A stretch of 64,000 bases of DNA, from assembly GCF_001907235.1 (NCBI RefSeq), contig NZ_MQVS01000008.1:62001-126000 (forward strand), read 5' to 3'. Numbering within the stretch: position 1 is the first letter of the stretch; each line of letters begins with the position of its first letter. Shown here piece by piece: positions 25,027 through 33,481 of this stretch. The DNA is from Buchananella hordeovulneris. GTDB lineage: Bacteria > Actinomycetota > Actinomycetes > Actinomycetales > Actinomycetaceae. Both the position numbers and the translations under genes were made by a program. The notes beneath the pieces are model-generated. The model had not been told where the DNA came from. It ran no database searches and worked only from the letters and a program-made list of their open reading frames with translations.

Positions 25027-27378
25027 CTAGCGTCCCGCAGGTGGCCGCCGTTGCCGGAATAGCTCGGCGGGGGTGGGCGGACGCCGGACGGTTGCGGCAG
25101 GCGCTGCCGGACCGTCTGGGTTGCCCGCGGGCGGAGCAGGTTGATATGTCCCGACCCCGGGGCTTTGCGGGACCTTCCGCAGGGTGCCATACGGGAAAGG
25201 TGCTGGCTGGGCGCGGCCGTGGCTGAGGGGCGGCGGCCAGCCCGCATTGTCACTCACGGTGCCGTCCGGGCTGCAGGCGTTGTTCTCCTTGTGCTCGGCG
25301 GGTGTGAGGTAGCCCAGAGCGATAGGGCTGCCGTCTTTCTCGCGGTAGCCGTAAGCGGCCTGCTTGAAGGCCCGCACCCACACCGAGTCTTGCAGCGATT
25401 CGGCGACAACGGTCGGCTTCGGGCCGGGAGAATGTGATGCCCCCAGGCAGCCAGACAGTTGCTCGTAAGCAGCAGCGAGATCGGCCCCACCCACCAGGTT
25501 TTCTGACTCTAGTTCCACGCGCACCGCGCCCAGACCGAACGGCTTACCGAGTCCCATTTGCAGGTAGCCAACATCGTCGGGAAACCGGCGTTTGTCGCCC
25601 TTCGGGCAGAGATTGCCAGGTTGCAGCAGCCAACGCAGGACCGCTACTTCTTCGATGGTTAGGTTCTCGCAGGTAAGCGTGGCGGTGAACTCCTGCCCGG
25701 CGGGGATCCAGGTGAGGACGGTGGTCTGGGTTTCCTGGCCGCCATCCGGCAGCTCCGTGTGGCGGGTGTGGGTGGCGGCGCGGGGAAACTGGTGCTCATC
25801 TAACGCTGAGCGAAGACCAACAACGGCTTGTCGGTGCACCGGAAAGGCGGCCCGGCCCAGGAACTGTCCAGTCTGGAACAACTGGCGGCGAGGCAGGGGA
25901 TGCTCCTCGGCCGTGGTCAGGTTTTCTCCGGCTGCCGACAGCAGGAAGCGACGGCCGCTGGCGGGTTTCGGTGACATGAGCGGCGCCAGGGTCTTGGAAG
26001 TATCCCTGACCTGCATCCCGCTGGTGTCGATGCCCGACACCCACAGGCGACTGCGGTAGTTGTGCCCTTGAGCGGAGGTGATATTGCCCTCGTGAGTTAC
26101 GTAGCCGAAGAGCCGGTCCGCGGGCGAGGCCTCGTGCGGGCTAGCCAGTGGTAGCACCTGCTGCGCCTGTGCCAGGGAGTGGGGGCTGAGGCGGTAGGCG
26201 CGTTGCCCGATCATGATCGGCACGAGTTGCTCGATCACCGGCTCCCTGCAGATGCTGCCGCGATCCAGATAACTGGCGGGCGAGAGCACCGCGAAGGCCA
26301 GATCGCCATCGGCTAGTTGTGCTGGCATGTGAGCGAGTGAAGCTTTGGTGAAGCGATTGAAGTCCGGGGGAGGTGGGGTGCGGGGCCGACGGGAGCCGTC
26401 GCTGGGATCCAGCTCATCCAAGGCGTTGCGCAGGTAGCTTTCCCGCACCAGCTTGTAAGCGGTCAGTGCCTCCGGTGCCAGTGGCACAACGAGCGGGGCG
26501 GGGGAGCAGAAGAATATCTTCTCGTCGTGCTTGCCCTGGTGGATGCCGTCTGTGCCATCGGGCGTGTCTCCCGTGTGGTCGTCGTGATCGGCAGTGCGAT
26601 AAACGTAGCCAGAGAACTGTTTTCTTTGTGGTGGGGTCGGTGAACCGTTAGTCGGGGAAGCAATTTGCACGAACTTGTTGCCGTCGTGGATGGACGTGAC
26701 CAGCCAGTAGAAATATGGATTTTTTGGATGTCTTACTTTGATTGCCTCGAACCTCACCGCTTGCCCGTGGGGGGTCAGGGCTCGGATGGTGGCAAGAGGT
26801 TTGAGTAGATTGACGTGGTGGTTGGCGCGGTCCGGCAGGGCGGCGGCTCGCATGTGGGTCTGGAGCTTGCCCTTTCCTGAGGGCTGGGTGTTGGGGCCCC
26901 ACAGGATTTCGGCGTGCGGGCGTCCATCTTTGCTGACAACCCGGACGGGCACCAGTTGCAACGCTTCGATCGGTTCGCAGCGGTAGGTAAGTGGGGTGGC
27001 GTGGGAGTTAGTAAAACCCTCGGTAGCCGACCATTTAGTCTGCCCAAAAATACGAAAGCGGGACGCCGTGACGGCTTCGTAGGCCCGGGACAGCATGCCC
27101 TTGAGCATGGTGGGTGGGACAAACACTTGCCCGTCGCGCATGGGGATGGAGACTGCGGGGCCCGCCGCCGTATCTATGCGTTCCCCGTATACCAGCGGGG
27201 TGGCGGTGGTGAGCTTGAGTGTCAATGTCCCACTGTAGAGCCCCGGCTCCAAAGCCGCGTGCCCGCCGGGGACGGCGTCGTCGAGAAAGGTGAGGTCCGC
27301 AGTATCAGGGGCATGCTGGTGGCGATGCTCGCCCCGCAGCACCGGGATGCGGTTCACTGCGGAGTGAAAGGCCGTCAT
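25027..27378 (-). CDS. TIGR03986-like CRISPR RAMP protein (first paralog)
   Basis: 783 residues, a diverged tandem duplicate of the next gene: same opening 'FHSAVNRIPVLR', 'PPTMLKGMLSRAYE', 'PLTYRCEP', 'LMSPKPASGRRFLL', 'LFQTGQFLGRAAFPVH' and the loop 'MGLGKPFGLGAVRVEL'. It has an extra Pro/Gln-rich C-terminal tail of about 60 residues. The ATG at 27378 overlaps the Csx19-like stop (ATGA) and aligns with the paralog's start; the in-frame ATG at 27399 is less likely. Probably a second, specialised subunit of the effector complex. Confidence 0.8.
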   Translation of the reverse strand: MTAFHSAVNRIPVLRGEHRHQHAPDTADLTFLDDAVPGGHAALEPGLYSGTLTLKLTTATPLVYGERIDTAAGPAVSIPMRDGQVFVPPTMLKGMLSRAYEAVTASRFRIFGQTKWSATEGFTNSHATPLTYRCEPIEALQLVPVRVVSKDGRPHAEILWGPNTQPSGKGKLQTHMRAAALPDRANHHVNLLKPLATIRALTPHGQAVRFEAIKVRHPKNPYFYWLVTSIHDGNKFVQIASPTNGSPTPPQRKQFSGYVYRTADHDDHTGDTPDGTDGIHQGKHDEKIFFCSPAPLVVPLAPEALTAYKLVRESYLRNALDELDPSDGSRRPRTPPPPDFNRFTKASLAHMPAQLADGDLAFAVLSPASYLDRGSICREPVIEQLVPIMIGQRAYRLSPHSLAQAQQVLPLASPHEASPADRLFGYVTHEGNITSAQGHNYRSRLWVSGIDTSGMQVRDTSKTLAPLMSPKPASGRRFLLSAAGENLTTAEEHPLPRRQLFQTGQFLGRAAFPVHRQAVVGLRSALDEHQFPRAATHTRHTELPDGGQETQTTVLTWIPAGQEFTATLTCENLTIEEVAVLRWLLQPGNLCPKGDKRRFPDDVGYLQMGLGKPFGLGAVRVELESENLVGGADLAAAYEQLSGCLGASHSPGPKPTVVAESLQDSVWVRAFKQAAYGYREKDGSPIALGYLTPAEHKENNACSPDGTVSDNAGWPPPLSHGRAQPAPFPYGTLRKVPQSPGVGTYQPAPPAGNPDGPAAPAATVRRPPTPAELFRQRRPPAGR

Positions 27379-27884
27379 TTTATGCTCCATTCCCCGCAAA
27401 AGAGTTCATCGACAAAGTTCACGTTGCCGTAGTTGTCCGTGGTGAAGACCTCGACGGTGTGCATCTGCGCGGCGTCTTTGCCGTTCTGCAGATAGTTGTT
27501 TTCCCGCAGTAGGCACGATGTGCGCTCGGCTTGGGTGGTAGTGTCGCCTGCAGGGTAGACATCTACCCGCACTGCACCCCATCCGTTGAGCCACCGCACC
27601 TCGGTGGCACAGTGCTGCGCGACACCTGTGCGCCATAAGCGCAGCTCATATACCGTTGCCTGGTCGATGGGCTGGGTCTGGCTGCTGAGAAGAGTTGAGC
27701 CTTCCACCCGCACAACCATTCGTGCCCCAGCGGTAGTGAACGCTAACCCTTGCCAGGCTTCTGTTTCTGAGCTGCATTCTGCTATCGCATCGGTTAGAGA
27801 GCTGCCCAGTTCTTGCTTCGCTAGCTTCCCGGGGCGCAGCTCCGTTAGCGTTTCGATTTTCCTATCACATTTCTGCTCAGGCAT
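27375..27884 (-). CDS. csx19: Csx19-like CRISPR-associated protein
   Basis: 169 residues from the ATG at 27884 (AAGGA 7 nt upstream), overlapping the tandem Cas7 stop by 8 nt. Size, position between Cas7 and TIGR03986-type genes, and composition fit Csx19, a small protein found in type III-D loci whose exact role is not settled. Visible features: 'VYELRLWRTG', 'GWGAVRVDVYPAGD' and an aromatic C-terminus 'FVDELFCGEW'. The assignment leans on context more than on motifs. Confidence 0.55.
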   Translation of the reverse strand: MPEQKCDRKIETLTELRPGKLAKQELGSSLTDAIAECSSETEAWQGLAFTTAGARMVVRVEGSTLLSSQTQPIDQATVYELRLWRTGVAQHCATEVRWLNGWGAVRVDVYPAGDTTTQAERTSCLLRENNYLQNGKDAAQMHTVEVFTTDNYGNVNFVDELFCGEWSIK

Positions 27885-29619
27885 CGCCAGTCCTTCTTTC
27901 CGGCCACAGGTAGCTCGCCCAGCCCGCAACCTCTTGCACATCCGGGCGCCCGACGACCTCCAGCCCCTGCAGGCATTTAAGCAACTTCTGCGCTATCTCC
28001 AGCCTGGAGCCACCCAGCAAAGATTCGCCGGAAGGCCAGTTTTCCAGCGTGACTGCCTTAACCTCGACTTCTCCCAGTCCGCGGGTCACGCGACTGCCGA
28101 GGGGCAGACTGCCAGTGGCCAGTTCCGCCAGCACGAGTCCCAGCAAACACAGGGCGGCTCGCCGTCGGTCGGTCCACGCTGAGTTTTCGTCCGGGAGCGT
28201 TCCGGCTGGCAGGCGGAGCGGATCAACCTCGATCACTATGTCGTTCCACTGCGGCAGCGGGTAGGTTTCCTTATAGAACGCCCCGATAGCCACCCCGCCA
28301 GTCCAGCGATCGCCCGCGTTGTGGCTAACCGTCACCCATCTTTCCCGCGATACCGGGTTGGCCAGGGTCTCCAGCACGGTCACTGCCCCCCGACGGGTGG
28401 TATCGCCGAACAGGTCGCGCACCAACGGGGCGTCCTGCCGTAGCTGGGTGTGGACGTCGGTGGCGCTCCAATCCGGGTGCTCAAGGGACTCCCTTGCGGC
28501 CAGGATGGTGCGGGCGATGCGGCTGGCACGGGAGCGCAGCGCGCCGCGCACCGAACTACCCGGCAGCACAAGTGGGGCCGGTTTGGCTGCGTCCTGGTTG
28601 GACTCCCCGGACTGGCGGGAGGAGGTCTGCCAGGCCAGCAGTGGCTCGGTGGGGACCGCGTCCTTCTCCGTGGGCGGTGGGGTGCTATCCGCGGATGCTT
28701 TGGGCGGCGTGGCGGCCACCAGGATACCGGTGGGGCTGTGCCAGGCGATCTTGAAGCGCAGCGGCTGCAACCCTGCAGTGTCTTGTGGCACCTGCAACTC
28801 GACTGCTTCCGGTTCGCCCCGCAGCAGCGCCTGCAGCCCGTGCAGGCTCGCGACGTCCACGCGGGTGCACTTCCAGGATCCGGGTTCGGCCAGCTCAACG
28901 CGCCCCCACCCGGCGCCCTTGCGGCCCCCGAAGGCCACCCGCTCCGTCGCTAGTGCCGCGATGATCTGGGCGAAGGTGAACTGCACTGCGACGTCGTCCA
29001 ACAAGTCCGGGTCAAACTTGCCTCTCGCGTGGGCAAGGTAATCTTCAAGTGTCTGGTCTCGGCCTCGTCGCTCCCGAAAGCCCGCGGCCGCGACCTTGTG
29101 TTCGTCCTGGGCAGTGCTGGAGGCACCCACCTCGGCGGTGATGCGCAGCGTCAGCTCCCGGTTGGTTGGCAGCACCTCGTGTTGAAAGAGGGCACCATCG
29201 GCCACCGCCCCCCAATGCCGATCCACGGCGATCCCGGTGCGCAGCATCAGGTCGGTTTCGGTCTGTGTCTCCCCCAACAAAATGGGGTGGAACTGGAGGA
29301 GTGCTCCCCAGCCGGCGTCGCCGCCCTGTCCGTGTCCTTGCTGCGATTCCTTCCCGAAGACTCGCTCGCGCATCTTTTCTGCCTCTGGGAACAGCTGGGC
29401 ACAGGCGGCTCGCAGCGCTCCCTTAATGGAGCGTCCGGTCAGCACTGCGCGTCCGGCTCCGTCCCGAGCAAATCGCCGGGGCGTACACTCGACTTCCGCC
29501 AGCTCCCCGGCACGCTTACGTTCCTTCTGGGAGCGATCCGCGACCTCGTCCACTCCGCCCGAGTGCAGGGGCGAGGTGGTGCGGAGCCTGATCTCTAGCT
29601 CGTACCGGTTGACGCTCAC
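27877..29619 (-). CDS. Tandem Cas7-Cas7 (Csm3-like) RAMP fusion
   Basis: A 580-residue protein with two Cas7/Csm3-like RAMP units. Unit 1 (1-250): 'TTSPLHSGG', 'LTGRSIKGALRAAC' (60-73) and Gly loop 'GGRKGAGWGR' (231-240). Unit 2 (about 285-580): 'HSPTGILVA', 'LPGSSVRGALRSRA' (352-365) and 'LGSRVTRGLGEVEV'. Cas7 subunits form the crRNA-binding backbone and cut target RNA with a conserved Asp. Asp24/Asp28 in unit 1 are candidates; unit 2 has no obvious equivalent. Fused Cas7 units are known in III-D and III-E. The GTG overlaps the csx10 stop. Confidence 0.8.
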   Translation of the reverse strand: MSVNRYELEIRLRTTSPLHSGGVDEVADRSQKERKRAGELAEVECTPRRFARDGAGRAVLTGRSIKGALRAACAQLFPEAEKMRERVFGKESQQGHGQGGDAGWGALLQFHPILLGETQTETDLMLRTGIAVDRHWGAVADGALFQHEVLPTNRELTLRITAEVGASSTAQDEHKVAAAGFRERRGRDQTLEDYLAHARGKFDPDLLDDVAVQFTFAQIIAALATERVAFGGRKGAGWGRVELAEPGSWKCTRVDVASLHGLQALLRGEPEAVELQVPQDTAGLQPLRFKIAWHSPTGILVAATPPKASADSTPPPTEKDAVPTEPLLAWQTSSRQSGESNQDAAKPAPLVLPGSSVRGALRSRASRIARTILAARESLEHPDWSATDVHTQLRQDAPLVRDLFGDTTRRGAVTVLETLANPVSRERWVTVSHNAGDRWTGGVAIGAFYKETYPLPQWNDIVIEVDPLRLPAGTLPDENSAWTDRRRAALCLLGLVLAELATGSLPLGSRVTRGLGEVEVKAVTLENWPSGESLLGGSRLEIAQKLLKCLQGLEVVGRPDVQEVAGWASYLWPERRTGDA

Positions 29620-31481
29620 TTGTCTGCCTCCTTCCCGGTGAAGAACTCATCAGCGGTCAGTTCCCGTAGTTCTCGTCTGCCCTGCTCGAGGAACGAGTGG
29701 TTGACGACGAAGCGGCCGAAGCCCTGCGCCCCCAACTCGCCTATCCCGAGCTCTCCCAAGCGCTGTAACTTGGGCAGGACGACATCCCGGTCTGCCTCGT
29801 CTCCTAGCTGCAGGCGCAATACCGACCCGGCTTGGATCGCAACACGGCTAGCACGCGGCTGCTGGCCCGCCGCAGACCAGGAGTCGATCCGGCGGTAGCG
29901 CACGAAGACGGCTGAGGTGTCTGTGGAGTCGGCAAGTTTCAATTCCACACCGCGGCGCGCGAACTCGGCCAACAGGTCTTCCACCCCGCCGCACGGCCCC
30001 AGGGAGCCGGACCGCACCAACACGTCGGAAGTGAACCAGAGCGTAACTTCCGCAGCGCTACTAGCATCCGGCTGGGGTGGCGATTTGGGCAGCGCCGACA
30101 CGTTGACCTTGACTTTTCCGTAAGTGCTCGTTAGGCGGCGCGAACCAAGTTGAGCGGTCCCCGTAAGCAAATCCTCCAGGGGCTGCGATAGTTCCGCTGC
30201 CAACCGCGTTGACAGGTGCAGGGTGGCACGCAGGCGCATGCCTGCAGGCAGGGAGCGGGCCAGGTAGAGGTGGCCGGTCTTCGCGGTGCGGGAGACGGCG
30301 TCGTACGAGATGTGCTGCTGCCCGAGCTGGGGTGGCGTGCCGAAGGCGCCGCGCTCAGCAGCCGGGAACAGGTAGCCGTGGCGGACCTGTTTTTGTGGGG
30401 TGTCTCCCGCCGCTGCCCGTAGCCGGTTGGTGAAGGCCACGGTGCTGCTGTCGCCGCCCCGAGCCTCCGACGTCTTAGGTCTGGTCAGCGCGAGCGGCAG
30501 CGGCAGTCCCCGCACGCCGTCAACGACGGGCAGCGCGTCCGACACGTATAGCTCGCCATTTACGACCGCGTTTGCCACCAGGGCGTTATCGGGGCAATGC
30601 CCGCGTAGCTTGGTGTGCACCCACGGGAGCAGGGCCGTGCCGCGGAGAAAATCCAGGGTGGGGACCTCGTTGGACATCGGCACCGCGAAGGACACCAGCG
30701 GTGAGCACAGTTCAATGTCGAGGGTAAAGGAGGCAAGGTCGTAGTCTTGCCGCGCGGTAGCGCAAAGATGTGCCTGCCACGACGCGGTCTGCGGGAGGGT
30801 GGGGGCGGCCGGGGGCTGTTGCAGCTGTGAGAGCAGTTGTTCCTCATTGCTGGGAGTGATTCGGCAGCGGCCATCGCCACCGGTGCGCTCCCCACCCAGG
30901 GTGTCGACCAGGCGACAGGCGAGCCCAACCACGAGCAGTGCCGCCTCCCGCTGCTCCTTGGTCCACCGCAACTGATTGCCGGCCTGATCCTCCTCCAGCA
31001 GCCGCGCCGTCGCGGTGAGCGTGGCGGGGGCAGCCCGCTCGATGACCCGCAGCATGTTGTTCTTTGCGGTTCCGGTGTCTGCGTCGATGGCCAGGCTGAC
31101 GACGTCGTGGAACGGGGCCGCCATCGTTTCAGAGTCGGTGGGGGCCGCGGCCTCTGCGTCCAAGGTGGACAGGTGGGCGGAGGTGAAGGTGACGAGCCGG
31201 GCATGTTGCGGGCTGCCGAACAAACCGGTGACGAATTGGCTCCAGGAAGGCCGGGTCGCGGTCCCACTCGGTTCGCCGCCACCGGTTGCCTCGTCTAGGG
31301 CGTCGGCCACCACGAAGGCCTGCTGGCGGATAGCACCAGTCAGGGTGGAGGCGGGCACGAACGGCTGACCGTCTTCGTCCCGCTTCAGTGCGGCATTCAC
31401 GCCGCCTGCCCGCCCAAGGCCGGTGCCGATCCCCCAGTCGGTGGTGAAGACAATCTCCAGGCTCAGTTCGGTGGCGGTCAC
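29616..31481 (-). CDS. csx10: Csx10-like RAMP protein (Cas5-type)
   Basis: 621 residues with two RAMP parts: N-terminal 'TDWGIGTGLGRAGGVN', 'PASTLTGAIRQQ' and Gly loop 'LGGERTGGDGRCR' (195-207); C-terminal 'LCSPLVSFAVPMSNEV', 'DFLRGTALLPWV' (277-288) and a final 'LGAQGFGRFVV'. Csx10 is the Cas5-like subunit of type III-D that caps the crRNA 5' handle. The GTG at 31481 was chosen because it forms a GTGA overlap with cas10; the longer frame reads antisense-like sequence within cas10. Confidence 0.75.
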   Translation of the reverse strand: MTATELSLEIVFTTDWGIGTGLGRAGGVNAALKRDEDGQPFVPASTLTGAIRQQAFVVADALDEATGGGEPSGTATRPSWSQFVTGLFGSPQHARLVTFTSAHLSTLDAEAAAPTDSETMAAPFHDVVSLAIDADTGTAKNNMLRVIERAAPATLTATARLLEEDQAGNQLRWTKEQREAALLVVGLACRLVDTLGGERTGGDGRCRITPSNEEQLLSQLQQPPAAPTLPQTASWQAHLCATARQDYDLASFTLDIELCSPLVSFAVPMSNEVPTLDFLRGTALLPWVHTKLRGHCPDNALVANAVVNGELYVSDALPVVDGVRGLPLPLALTRPKTSEARGGDSSTVAFTNRLRAAAGDTPQKQVRHGYLFPAAERGAFGTPPQLGQQHISYDAVSRTAKTGHLYLARSLPAGMRLRATLHLSTRLAAELSQPLEDLLTGTAQLGSRRLTSTYGKVKVNVSALPKSPPQPDASSAAEVTLWFTSDVLVRSGSLGPCGGVEDLLAEFARRGVELKLADSTDTSAVFVRYRRIDSWSAAGQQPRASRVAIQAGSVLRLQLGDEADRDVVLPKLQRLGELGIGELGAQGFGRFVVNHSFLEQGRRELRELTADEFFTGKEADK

Positions 31482-33298
31482 TGCTGCTCCTCCGTGTCCA
31501 GTCCGGCGATGCGCCCAGGTTCGTCGCTGCCCTGTTGGCCTGTGGAGGCGGATGTGCCCGCAGAGGGGGACAGGTAGCTGGTCGGCAGCAGCTCGCTTAA
31601 CTCCAGTAGGTCGTAGATATGCTTCGGGTCGCTGATCTTGTCTCGCAGCTCGGCCAGCTCTGCGGGCACCGCCTGCCACTCCGCCTTGATCTGGGCTTCC
31701 AGCTCGGCTTGCGTTTCCCCGGTCGCGCTGGCGGCCTGCGCAAGCAACCGCCGGATGCGCACCGCCCGAGTGGTGGGGAAACGGCGATCCGCCGGGGTCA
31801 GGTGGGCGGTGGTTTGCGAGACGGGGCGCGCGCCCGAGAAGAACGCGGTGAGTTCGCACATTTTCTGCCAGCCGTGCTCGTCCTCTCCGAGGTGGTAGGG
31901 CCGGTTGGTGAGACGCGCGTACGACTCCACCAGTGTGACCGGGTCGAGGATGGTGGTGTCGCGCAGCAGATGGAAGTTGAGAGTCGAGCGGGCGGGCGCA
32001 AGCTCTTTACCGTACTTCTTGGCATCCGCGGCGAGCTTCTCGGCCAGGGTGTAGGCCAGGTGGAAGGGAAATTGGGCGCCGACGACAGCGATCCCGGCCC
32101 CGGCGGTCAGGCCAGCTTCGTCAGTGAGATGGCGCAGCAGGCCGTCCTGTTTGCGCGTCTGGTCGGTGAATTCGGTCAGGTAGCGCTCCACGAAGGGGAG
32201 GGCGTAGTCACCATTAGTAATGACGGTGACGTCGTCTCCGCCCAGCAGGACCGGCACCACTGGCACCACGGATAGGCCCTCTTTGTGTTCCTGCTCTGAC
32301 AGATACGCAACCTCGGCCCAGGCGGCCACGAACGCGCGCCGGGTGGCTTCCTCCAGCTCGTTGCTCACCGCCAAGGAGAAAAGGCGAAATGCGTCCGGAT
32401 CTTCAGTCTTTAGGCCGTCACAGTGTTGACCAAACTCGGTGGCTGGGACGCTCTTCATCTTGTCTGCCAGACTGGTCATGAGGGCGCCGATGCCGTTGCC
32501 ATCAATGTGGATGACGGCGGCGCGGCTGATATCGACGTCGGCGTGTTCGTCCTCGAAGAGGATGTTTGCGACTCCTTTGCGGAGATCCTCGACCTGTTTC
32601 TGCAGGGCCTCGTACTCCCTACGTCTCTGGGCGGCTAGGTGCTTGCGGCTTTGTTCGTACGAGTGACGGGCGAGCTTTCCCTTGAGTAACTCTTCAATCT
32701 CGGGTGCTGCTAGGGCTGCAAAATATTCCCGGAAGTCGTGAGCATGATGGCGGCGGATGCGGGCCCCCAGCGATAGGGGAGTTTGTTTGTCCTGGTTGGC
32801 CTCCCCGTCACAACCTAGCGGCCCGCTGGCGGGTTCGGTCGAGTCCTGGGCGGGCTGCAGGAAGGGTAATTGCGCGAAGCGGGTTACTGAGGGCGGACGG
32901 CTGGCAGCATGCCTGGCCGCCAATTCGTGAATGCTCCTAATTTCTTGCTGTGTGACGTGCTTTGAGGGCATCCTTTCCCAAACACCCGCTACCGCCAGAC
33001 CGGGGGCCTCCGCGGCTGCCTTCTTGGTGACGGCGGTAACGAGTTCGCGGCAGTGGTTCTCCGTAGGCAGCCGGACAATGACCTTGCCGGAGGTGCGGGT
33101 GACCCAGCACTCCTCCTTGGTGAGTCCGGCTAGCTGTTGCTTGGACAACTCCTGCCGCACCCAGCACGGCAGTCTGGTCAGTAGCCAGGAGGCGCCGATG
33201 TTCTCGCGCTGGCGCGGGGACGAGAAAACAAAACCTTGATTGCCACTAGTTTCCAGCAGCACGAGGTACATGCGGTCTTCATCTGGCGCGGGGTTCAT
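31478..33298 (-). CDS. cas10: Cas10, type III large subunit with active GGDD cyclase
   Basis: 606 residues from the ATG at 33298 (GGAGGAG upstream). The polymerase/cyclase palm carries 'HIDGNGIGALM' (Asp266) and 'LLGGDDVTVI' (GGDD 353-356), so nucleotide second-messenger synthesis on target binding is expected. The N-terminus shows no HD nuclease pattern; instead 'NIGASWLLT' resembles the GGDEF-like palm 1 start. A charged coiled segment lies at about 200-245. Without HD, defence would rest on RNA cleavage and signalling. Heads the effector operon. Confidence 0.9.
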   Translation of the reverse strand: MNPAPDEDRMYLVLLETSGNQGFVFSSPRQRENIGASWLLTRLPCWVRQELSKQQLAGLTKEECWVTRTSGKVIVRLPTENHCRELVTAVTKKAAAEAPGLAVAGVWERMPSKHVTQQEIRSIHELAARHAASRPPSVTRFAQLPFLQPAQDSTEPASGPLGCDGEANQDKQTPLSLGARIRRHHAHDFREYFAALAAPEIEELLKGKLARHSYEQSRKHLAAQRRREYEALQKQVEDLRKGVANILFEDEHADVDISRAAVIHIDGNGIGALMTSLADKMKSVPATEFGQHCDGLKTEDPDAFRLFSLAVSNELEEATRRAFVAAWAEVAYLSEQEHKEGLSVVPVVPVLLGGDDVTVITNGDYALPFVERYLTEFTDQTRKQDGLLRHLTDEAGLTAGAGIAVVGAQFPFHLAYTLAEKLAADAKKYGKELAPARSTLNFHLLRDTTILDPVTLVESYARLTNRPYHLGEDEHGWQKMCELTAFFSGARPVSQTTAHLTPADRRFPTTRAVRIRRLLAQAASATGETQAELEAQIKAEWQAVPAELAELRDKISDPKHIYDLLELSELLPTSYLSPSAGTSASTGQQGSDEPGRIAGLDTEEQQ

Positions 33299-33481
33299 GT
33301 GGCGCTCCTCCGTCAGGTGTCTGCGCCCCTCCTTTGGGGACCTGAACTGCTTCAGTATGGCAGCTTGCAGCCCACAGCACAGCCATGGCTGGGAAGTAAC
33401 GATCATCACTTTTCATTTTTCGTGGCAGGACGGCTAAACCGCGGCACAATTGACTGCTAGCCCGCAACAAGGAGGTTCAAA
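33299..33481. promoter_or_regulatory. Divergent promoter region, cas10 operon / ancillary effector
   Basis: A 183-nt gap between divergent starts, more AT-rich than its surroundings around 33400-33430. A clear AAGGAGG lies 7 nt before the GTG at 33482 and GGAGGAG before the cas10 ATG. Shared control of effector complex and ancillary genes is inferred; no operator palindrome was found. Confidence 0.55.

Noticed and set aside
31482-31859. N-terminal extension of the Csx10-like frame
   Set aside because: Lies wholly within cas10 in another frame, Arg/Pro-rich; the GTG at 31481 overlapping the cas10 stop is far better.
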